Source: Plotosus lineatus
Taxonomy: Eukaryota > Chordata > Actinopteri > Siluriformes > Plotosidae
Length of the DNA: 64,000 nt
Assembly: GCA_024760905.1 (NCBI GenBank)
Contig: CM045729.1
Location: 84,819,550 to 84,883,549 of the forward strand
Direction of reading: 5' to 3'
This document shows, in pieces, positions 55,401-64,000 of the stretch. Numbering within the stretch: position 1 is the first letter of the stretch; each line of letters starts with the position of its first letter. The notes beneath the pieces are model-generated. The model made no database searches, was not told the DNA's origin, and saw only the letters and a list, made by a program, of their open reading frames with translations. The position numbers and the translations under genes are program-made.

Positions 55401-58400
55401 GTCGACATACAACAGCGCTGGTGGCGGAACGTTGGCGGCCCTGTAGCGGTTGACGAGCCCCGACCACATGGGACCCAGTCCGTGACCCTCGCCGGCCGTC
55501 AGAACACACATGAGCACCTGCCCCGACTCATTCCCGACATTCGTGGCCCACGAGGCTGTACCGGCGCCGTGGCCTGCGAGCTTCTTGACAACCTGCAAAT
55601 ACAAAACCGGAAAAATTAAACATCATCGTCGCAAAGATCGGTTCGCACCGAATTCGCATAGCTGCCAGTGTCTTGTACACATCACGATTCTCGTGCCGGA
55701 CAAAGACAAACGATTCTTAACCTTTTTGGTCGAATCCATTTTGAGGACTCTACCGAACACCGAGGTGACCGAAGCGAGGACCTCGTCGAGTCTTCGCAGG
55801 ACATCGCAGCAGTACGCCGTCTGCAGCCAGATGAACGAAGGCACCGCCGGAGGCTCAGGAGGCTCCCGGAAGTCGGGCCGACGAATCAGTCGGCTCGCCT
55901 CTCGGTCACAGAAGGCTTCGCAGTCCGTCAAGTAATGGGCGGCCTTCTGGAGCCAAGACTCGTTGTGACTCTCCGACAGTTTCTTCCGAAACTGCGTGGA
56001 ACTGTTTCCTAGACCCCTCTGCCTCAGCATTCGCACGACTTTGACGTCACAAGCGTATCTGAAATCCAAACAAGGAAAGAAGGGGCCAAAAATTAGACAG
56101 GAATTGTTGATCGCCCACCGTGCAGCTAAATCGCTGAAGTGACTGTACATACAGTTAACACGGCTCAGCCCATCAAACCAGAGCGCAGTAGACACTGCGC
56201 CCACCAGAAAGAAGGTTCTAAAACCACTTATGTGACCTATAAGATAAACTTTCATGTCACTGGCTCGTGTTTCTTTCTTCCCCGTTCCCTTAGTGCCAGG
56301 AACGATGCCCGAACAGGAACTCCCCTAAAGGAATAGATAAGAGGTTCTCGAACTGGTTCGATCGCTCTCCTCACATACGAGTGTGTAAAAGAACTTCATT
56401 ATCTCGTGTCCTCCTTACTGGCGTATTCGTGTTTATGATGTCCGTGTCGACTTGGGAGCCGACATCTGATCCTTCTAGAAATAACAAAAAAGTAGCCAAC
56501 GTTACCTGTAAGTGAGCAGGACAGGAAATTGCACTCTGTGGCCCATATCCAGCTGCTCAACCAACACATTGCTCCAGCTGATCAACTTTCTGCCACAGTT
56601 GGTGCACTCCAAGTATTCGGCTGCCAGGCTGTAAAACCATCGATGTCCAGAACCTGACGCACTCTCGGATATATGCCGGCCGATGTCAAGGGACGTCGCC
56701 GACATTCGGTGTCGGGGCAGGGAACCTCGGACTGCCACAGTGTCCTCGGCATCCACAGCAAAAGACGCGAGGCGAAATACCTGTCGACATGGGGAGCCTG
56801 GCTGCAAATCAGTGCCGGCTGTGGAGGACTCCACCATAACTTATCGACCCTGCAAAAAACAAGCTCCGCCTTTCTGGTCTTCGCGTTCGTCTTAAACAGG
56901 GCCTTCGACACCCAACGATGGTCAGACACGGGCAACGTTTGTCTCCATCCATCAGGCAACGGATATTCTGGAAATGTGCAAAGCGAACATTTTAAACGGA
57001 CGCGGACTGATAAACGGAGCCCTGATACATATACAACAGGGTACAGAATGTCCAGATTTTGTCGCCTAGCAATTATGGCTATTGTCCAAACTCCCTTTCG
57101 TTTAGCATTAGTTGACAACTCCCTGATATTTCTACATTTACATACTTGACCGGTGGATCAGCTTACCGTCCTCCTGTACTTTCTTCGAGGATGCCGTGCT
57201 CGCGCTCCCCGATGTGCCGGCTGTACACCCTGTAAACACAAAAATTATTCTAAAAGAAATATAAAAGAAAATAAAAGAAAAATGAACATAACAAGACGGT
57301 GACACTATTTATAGCGACGACGCAGTTTCTTCAAAGGAGACAAAGGAAACCTCATCTAAAAGGCAGACACTATAGAAGCGAAAGACAAGCCAGCACCCAT
57401 AGGAAAGGACTGTGAGAGCAACACACGGCACCGACGGTGAGTGACTCCAGCACCGATCACCACACCATGTCCCCATGATTATACACTCACTGACTCATCA
57501 CGGCATCCTTTCCCTGGCATTAACCTCCATTACGTTAGGTGATCTGGACTCGAAAATAAAATTCAAGTTTAATATTTCACACTGAATTTAAAGAAATGTA
57601 TACGCCTGTTGTGTGCAATCTTGTTTCTTTACATTCCCGTCCTACCTATTGACATAGGAGGGGTGTTCATTTTAGATTCCATCTCCAACACATGTGAAAC
57701 GAGCTCATCGTCGGGGAATTCGACCGGGGAACCTACAAAAGTAAAAATGAGAAATAACAATCCGGGTTTATAACACAGCAGAATCAGAGCAAGATTTTGA
57801 CTGAACAGGTGCTCGGTAGTAGAGGATGCCACCGCCGCGAAATTTATACATGACCTTTGGCAATAGATACATTACCTTTGGCTACAGCAGGAGTTTCCGG
57901 CTTTACTGGGACTCGAGGGACCGGGGTCATTTTCCCTGGAGTTCTGGCCCATTTCTTTGCCAGGTACTCGGTCCTTTTCATCTGAATGGCCTCCCTGCCC
58001 TCTGGGAACGACTCCAAATGTGGTACTTGAGGAACAGGGGGCATTTTTGCTGGAGTCTTGGGCTGCTTTGCCAGGTACTCGGTCCTTTTCATCTGAATGG
58101 CCTCCTTGCCCTCTGGGAACGACTCCAGATACGACTTGAAAGCAAATTTGTTTTTGCTCAAGTTGTTTTCTTGGGGTCGTTCACGTCTCATATTATTCAC
58201 CAAGTATGCAGAATACCCCAGGGCATTCTCCACAAGCCAGTGAAACGTTTGGCCACGAAACTGTCCAAACTGCATCTCATACTGGCTAAGGACCTGGATC
58301 TTATCTGCTGGGTCCCCTCCTTGCCTTACGACTTCAGCTGTGGCCTTTTCTTTGACCTTTTCTGGTGGCATGCTGCTCCCTGACTTGTCGCTCGAGTTGG

Positions 58401-58488
58401 CGTTTCTGGCGTCCTTGGCCAGTTGTGTGTCTGCGAGGATCAACGACGAGTCTCTCCCACATCTTCGAAACTTGGGAATCGCATTCAT
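52467..58488 (-). pseudogene. DDE-type transposase-like gene, copy 3 (best preserved)
   Basis: Same exon plan as copy 2 shifted by about 17.47 kb. Exon 9 (54086-53670 region) and the start of the DUF6729-like exon (56.97-56.64 kb; PDGWRQTLPVSDHRW) are in frame here but broken in copy 2. Remaining faults: a one-base loss in a T-run after VLDIDGF (about 56636), the same missing acceptor AG before exon 9, and a one-base difference near 58378 that changes the N-terminal frame. Catalytic candidates (KMDSTKK, VDRDCC, SLESFHLHLN) are all intact. Two faults lie at homopolymers, so sequencing error should be excluded before calling it dead. Confidence 0.68.
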
Positions 58489-58954
58489 GGCTCTAACATA
58501 AGATGGGAAACACTCAAATCATTTTTGTATGTAAATGGTATCTGGCTATCCTGACACAGTCAAGTACACGCTTTATTGCGTGGAGACCAACTGTACATGC
58601 CTGTACATGCACAAAGTCACCGGGTGGGCATTTCATTTGATATCATTTGACTATTCTCAGCAAGCATTTAAGTATATCAAAACATAGGAAAATAAAGCAC
58701 CATTATACAGTTATATAAAGCAGTATTTGCACCAGAGGACACGATAATATGATGCACTGTTTTTAAAAACCTCAGGAATGTTTTGCAGGTGTTTTGAGTC
58801 AATTGGTCGATTCAGACTCGTTTTGACTACCTTTTCATCATGTGCTGATTTTTTGAGATGGGAATTTTGGGTTTTCATGAGCTGTATGCCAAAATCATCA
58901 GTATTAAAACAATAAAAGACCTGAAATATTTCAGGTGGTGTGCAATGAATCTAA

Positions 58955-59245
58955 AATATATCAAAGTTTAATTTTTATCAGTACATTACAGAAAATAATG
59001 AACTCTGGCACAATAAAAAAAGTTTAATTTTTATCAGTACATTACAGAAAATAATGAACTTTGGCACAATAAAAAAAAGTTTAATTTTTATCAGTACATT
59101 ACAGAAAATAATGAACTCTGGCACAATAAAAAAAGTTTAATTTTTATCAGTACATTACAGAAAATAATGAACTTTAGCACAATAAAAAAGTTTAATTGTT
59201 ATCAGTACATTACAGAAAATAATGAACTTTAGCACAACATGCTAA
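58955..59245. repeat. 56-bp tandem repeat in the 5' intron (five copies)
   Basis: Two units more than in copy 2. Confidence 0.8.
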
Positions 59246-59616
59246 TTTTCTGAGAAGGACCCATGATTACAAAACAATTTAAACGTTATCTCAATTAAAA
59301 AAAAAACAGCTAATGTCATCAGCATTTCATATAAATCAAACGACTGTTGATTACAGACTTCCAAAACACAAATTATAGGTGTTCATTTCGAATTGTTTGG
59401 CGAGAGTGTGCTCATATTAGCTGCTGCAGCAACAACAACAACAGCACGCGTGAGCGGCTCTATTACTGACTACAACTCGCCCCATATCTCACATCGCACA
59501 TATCTAAGGCACAAGGAAGAGCATAGTTGAAAATAAAAACGATTACCTTTTATCTTTACGGCGATAGAAGCGTGAAAGTTTGAAACGCCGGCAGACACAG
59601 AGCTGTGACGGTTTAA

Positions 59617-59955
59617 AATGCCTGAGCTGGGCTAGAGTCGTTTCGAGTATTCCGATTGGCTGAAACGAGGTGTGACGGTTTAAAATGCCTGAGCTGGGCT
59701 ATAGTCGTTTCGAGTATTCCGATTGGCTGAAACGTCCATGGCAACAAAATGGTAACGGCCGATCCGAAATATTACGATTGGCTGAAACGTCCATGGCAAC
59801 AAAATGGTAACGGCCGATCCGAAATATTCCGATTGGCTGAAGCGTCCATAGCCATAGCAGGCCTATAGTCGTTCCGAGCATTCTGATCGGCTGAAGCGTC
59901 TATAGCCATAGCAGGCCTATAGTCGTTCCGAGCATTCCGGTTGGCTGAAACGTCT
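59617..59955 (-). promoter_or_regulatory. Six-box CCAAT array (copy 3)
   Basis: Same arrangement as 42035-42375, including the two decayed boxes. Confidence 0.65.
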
Positions 59956-59986
59956 ATAACGAACAGAGAATATCCTTGGACTGCAG

Positions 59987-60030
59987 GCGCAAGGATGACA
60001 CGCAAAATCGTGAAGCGTTACCATATTTTT
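59987..60030 (+). pseudogene. U6 snRNA 3' half, split by transposon (unit 2/3 border)
   Basis: Same 44 bases as 42405-42448. Pairs with the 5' half at 51721-51783. Confidence 0.85.
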
Positions 60031-60126
60031 AAAATCCTGACTGCTCAAACTTAACTATTTATACTACCCCTCAGTAATATCCTATTACTTTTCCATCGAA
60101 CTCTACAAAATTCAAATCTTTTAATT

Positions 60127-60671
60127 TCGCCTTTTTTCCCTTTTTCAGGAGTCGCCACATGAATCACCCGATTCACACATTCAAACACAGATTATTATAA
60201 TAATAACATTATAATAATATTATTAATAAATAACACGACTTTACTATAATAACTCCAACATTCAGTCATCAATTGTAACTACTATATCAGAGTCCGAAGG
60301 TACCTCCACCAAGCACAAAGTACAATAACAATGGCACAGGTCACGAAACAAAGAAGCGAATATAGCAGTCTGGTCATAATCTTTCCCATAACTTCCTCGT
60401 ATGGCTCATCAACCTCTGTAGTTGCCACAACTCTGCACGTTTCCCTTGTTCTTAAATATGGGCACCATCACACTCCTCCTCCGATCCTCTGGCATCCTCT
60501 CATTTTCTCAGACCTTGTTGAATGCTCTTGTCAGGAAATGTACTGCTACCTCGCCGAGACACTTCCATCCCTACACCGGTATATGTCATCAGGACCAACT
60601 GCCATTCCATTCTTCATCCCCTTCAATGCCCTCCTCACCTCACCCTTACGAATCTTTGATACTTGCTCAAC
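60127..60671 (-). mobile_element. RTE LINE fragment (unit 3)
   Basis: As in units 1 and 2; the tail reads GGAGTCGCCACATGAATCAC with a small local change. Confidence 0.7.
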
Positions 60672-61228
60672 CGTCCTCCTGTACTTTCTTCTAGGATGCT
60701 GTGCTTTTGCTCCCTGATGCGCCGACAGAACACTGTAAATACAAAACTATTCTAAAATAAAGCTGACAAGTTCAGTTAACGGAATATTTACCTGTGGTAT
60801 TATCAGCTATATAATAAGAGACAGGAACTATGTTTGTCATATATCAGACAATTATGTTCTATTATTAAAGTACAACCGTGATATAAGCATGTAAGCCCTG
60901 ATACAGAATGTGTAGTTACATTACATCTTCCAATTATAACAACTCAAATTTTGTCATTCTGATAACTACTGTGCACAGACCCACATGCATACAGTGACAA
61001 GAAAGCAGCATTCATTGCAGAGGCAGGCCAGTCTAATGATACTTCATAAATACATAAATAAATAAACGTAATAAAACAGTGACATTATTTATAGCAATGC
61101 AGTTTCTTCAAAGGAGACAAAGGGAAACCTCATCTAAAGACAGACACGAGAGAAGCAAAAACAAGCCAGCACCATAGGAAAGAAAGAACTGTGAGAGCAA
61201 TACACAACACAAATGGTAGTCGGTATAT

Positions 61229-61305
<77 letters not shown>

Positions 61306-62742
61306 TCCACACCATCACCACACCATGTCCTCATGATATATACTCACTTACTTATTACAGCATCCTTTACCTGGTGTTAACCTCCATTACGCAATGTCAT
61401 CTGGACTTAAAAATAAAATTCAAGTTTAAAATTTGACACTGAATTTAAAAAAAAAAATATATATATATATATACACATCTGTTGTACGCAATTTTTGTTT
61501 CTTTACAGTATCATACCAATTAAATATCAACAATCAAAAATAAACAGATTTTACATTAGTTTTAAAGTGTCCTACCTTTGGACACAGGGGTGTTCATTTT
61601 AGATGCAATCTCTAGCACATGTGAAACAAGCTGATCATCAGGGAATTCTACTGGAGATTTCTCAGAAGCTATAAAAGTAAAAATGAAAAATAACTTGGGT
61701 GATTCGAAATCTGGGTTATAACATAGCAGAATTATAGCAAGATTTTGACTGAACAGGTGATTGGTAGTAAAGGATGCCACTGCTGCAAATAAGCTGCTAA
61801 CAATGACAAAACCAATCAAATAAATAAATAAATACATTACCTTTGGCTACAGTTCGAGTTTCCAGCTTTACTGGTACTTGAGGAACTTGGACTGCTTTGC
61901 CAGGTCCTCCTTGCCCTCTGGGAAAGACTCCAAATATGACTTGAAGACAAATTTGTTTTTACTCAAGTTGTTTGGTAAATGATATGAGACCTGAACGACC
62001 CCAAGGAAACACTTTTCACTGGACTGTGGAAAGTTTTGCCACGAAACTGACCAAACTGCACCTCAGACTGGGTAAGGACATTGGACCTTATTTCTGGTTA
62101 TCCTGACACAGTAAAGTACAGGAGTTAGAACTGGAATATGTACAAGACTGGATTGTACGTCACCCATCATTACAAAACAATTTCAACATTATCTCAAGGG
62201 AAAAAAAACACCTCGTGTAATCAGAATTTCATATAAATCAAACGGCTGTTAATTACAGACTTTCAAAACACAAATTATAGGCGTTAATGAAGAATTCTTT
62301 GGCGAGAGTGTGCACTCAACCCGGGCTTGGACCTGGTTCTCCCTGGACCAGAAACCTCAAAACCTACAAAACACGCGTGTACAACCTCTATTACTAACTA
62401 CAACTCGCCCCAAACATATGTAAGGCACAAGGAAGGTTCGAGTTGAAAACAAAAGCGATTACCTTTCATCTTTTGCGCGAGGTGTGAAGGTTTAAAATGT
62501 CGACAGAAATCTTCGCTGTGGACGGCTCGACAGTGGGAGACGTTTTCTCATCGCTCAATCGCGCGAGTCGATCCGAGTATACCGATTGGCTGAAAAGTCT
62601 GTCGCCTTCGCTGGTCTTTCGTCGATCCGAGTATACCGATTGGCTGAAAAGTCTGTCGCTCTAGCTGGTCGATAGTCATAGACGATCCGCGTACACCGAT
62701 TGGCTGAAACGTCTATAGGCGCCCATCGAACTAACAGAGAAG
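60672..62742 (-). mobile_element. Truncated Dada-like transposon, 5' half (unit 3)
   Basis: Same structure as 24059-26057: exon 3 at about 60672-60731, exon 2 near 61669-61574, degraded exon 1 near 62090-61840, CCAAT array at 62560-62710. The TA run at about 61235-61300 is the longest of the three units. Confidence 0.7.
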
Positions 62743-63324
62743 GGCAGACACATCTGAGCGCAAAGAAAAGACTCCCAAGATGATCCGCGCGAGCCGGTCA
62801 GCAAACGAGTCTTTATGTAAATTCTCGAAAGTTCGGGCAAGTCCCTGTTCTGGAATGTTCTACATCACCTGACCCGTCACCAGGACGCATGCGCAACTAG
62901 ATTCATCTCGAAGTTTCCCTAATATGCTGGAAGTTCCAGACCCAATTAGACTACGCAGGCAAACCAACAGTGACCCAAGTCCCTGTTCTGGAATGTTCTA
63001 CATCACCTGACCCGTCACCAGGACGCATGCGCAACTAGATTCATCTCGAAGTTTCCCTAATATGCTGGAAGTTCCAGACCCAATTAGACTACGCAGGCAA
63101 ACCAACAGTGACCCAAAAACAGCCGAGTGTCACTATTTACAGCACACCAACTGAATGTAGTTACATACAACGTTTACACAGTCATATTTATATTTACATT
63201 TATGCATTTATTTACACACCCATGTATGTAGTTGTATGTATGTTGTTGTATGTAGTTACATACAACGTTTACACAGTCATATTTATATTTACAGTTATGC
63301 ATTTATTTTTACATACCCATGACA
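62743..63324 (-). repeat. LTR of the Gmr1-like element (unit 3)
   Basis: TGTCATGGGT start at 63324 and two 95-bp repeats (63156 and 63251), as in unit 1. Confidence 0.55.
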
Positions 63325-64000
63325 CTCTCCCCTTTTGTAGAAACCTTCTGCTGAGAGTGATGTGAAATATTTCAATTCATAAAACATGCACAGCATCAAA
63401 ATCCACAAAAAAAAAAAAAAAAAAAAAAAATCAAGCTCTAAAAATATTGTCTTTACCCTTAAATGTGCTTAATAATAAGATCGAACCCTCGTAAAGTTAA
63501 AGTCCACGACTCTGGTATTTGTTCTTCATTTTGTGAAGAAAAGGCAAGGGATTGTGATCAGTAAAGACTTCAACTGGCAAAATGGTGGTACCTAAGTACA
63601 GCACACTTCAAAATGGTGTAACGTTAACAAAAGAGCCAGTGTTTCCTTCTCAATGGCAGAGTAATTTCTTTGATGCTTATCAAACTTTCTTGAAAAATAA
63701 CACACCGGATGATCAATACCCGAATCATCCTCTTGAATCAGGACACCACCTGCACCCTCATCACTTGCATCAATTTGCAATTTAAAAGATTTTTTGAAGT
63801 TCGGTGCCTGTAACACAGGAGAATTCATGAGAATGGCCTTGACTTTCTCAAATGCAGCTTGACAACTGCAATCCCACTGTAATTTAATCCTTTTCCCCCC
63901 CAAAAGCTTCGTAAATGGAAGTACAACATCTGAGAACTTTTGACAAAACTTCCTGTAATAGCCTGCCATTTACAAGAATCTCACGAGTTCTCTCTTACAG
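63325..64000 (-). pseudogene. Gmr1-like RNase H and connection region (unit 3, partial)
   Basis: 63969-63592 reads MAGYYRKFCQKFSDVV, WDCSCQAAFEKVKAIL and IDASDEGAGGVLIQEDD in one frame. The first block is split in the other units. The FTDHNPL motif follows at about 63560. An A-run of about 24 at 63407-63430 lies in the 3' untranslated part. Confidence 0.78.

Larger units (their letters stand above)
42405..59986. repeat. Tandem unit 2
   Basis: Repeats unit 1 in order: U6 3' half, RTE scrap, truncated transposon, LTR and Gmr1-like pol, hAT N-terminus, RTE copy E, U6 promoter and 5' half, transposon copy 3. It is about 17.58 kb because the 1.7-kb derivative is absent. Internal tandem repeats and microsatellites differ in length. 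Confidence 0.85.
51784..59986 (-). mobile_element. Dada-like DNA transposon inserted in U6, copy 3
   Basis: The clearest insertion: U6 5' half, 8.2 kb of transposon, U6 3' half, with no nested derivative. Same content as copy 2 (CCAAT array 59617-59955, five 56-bp repeats at 58960-59240, gene 58488-52467, 22-bp repeat, tRNA-like module). Confidence 0.78.
59987..64000. repeat. Tandem unit 3 (cut by window end)
   Basis: Begins with the U6 3' half and repeats the order of units 1 and 2 up to the RT region of the Gmr1-like element. Confidence 0.85.

Noticed and set aside
61230..61305. Tyr/Ile-repeat proteins over the TA runs
   Set aside because: Translation of a microsatellite; no coding signal.

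Overview
This window looks like repeat-dense vertebrate DNA, most likely from a teleost fish. The signs are an RTE-clade LINE, a Rex/CR1-type LINE, a Ty3/gypsy element with Gmr1-like domain order, hAT and Tigger-type DNA transposons, spliceosomal introns, and U6 snRNA sequences with vertebrate-style external promoters. I see no ordinary host protein-coding gene. All coding sequence belongs to mobile elements, and every copy I could follow carries at least one break.

Layout. (1) 1-10.8 kb: RTE LINE copies joined head to tail. The same joint occurs in both orientations, forming a large inverted repeat (arms 1-2151 and 7807-9955). Near its centre lie two opposed 5' ends of a DNA transposon with CCAAT-box arrays. 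(2) 10.8-16.2 kb: copy 1 (+) of that transposon, a spliced gene of at least nine exons with a DDE-type nuclease core, followed by a tRNA-like module. (3) 16.5-19 kb: Tigger/pogo fragments and microsatellites. (4) 19-21.65 kb: an RTE copy interrupted by a Rex/CR1-type LINE. (5) 22.3-23.4 kb: a hAT terminus, then a nearly complete U6 snRNA gene with DSE, PSE and TATA elements. (6) 23.4-64 kb: a tandem array of large units. Each spacer contains an RTE scrap, a truncated DNA-transposon copy, an LTR plus Gmr1-like pol remnant, a hAT transposase N-terminus, a second RTE copy and a U6 promoter. Each spacer ends in the 5' half of a U6 gene.

The most interesting point: the U6 5' halves (32539-32601 and 51721-51783) and 3' halves (42405-42448 and 59987-60030) are the two sides of U6 genes split at the same place by a 8-10 kb minus-strand DNA transposon block. 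An element of this kind sitting inside a multicopy small-RNA gene fits the published Dada superfamily of DNA transposons, which targets such genes including U6. The family name is therefore an inference from target site and DDE-like core, not from an alignment. The element has about 11 coding exons and encodes roughly 1,375 residues: an N-terminal region with internal repeats, a cysteine-containing domain resembling DUF6729, the DDE-like core, a proline-rich linker and a C-terminal zinc ribbon. It also carries helically spaced CCAAT boxes upstream and a tRNA-like 70-mer downstream.

The simplest history is a U6 tandem array in which one U6 gene was hit by the transposon. The [spacer + split U6] unit was then duplicated and diverged through later insertions, deletions and tandem-repeat length changes.
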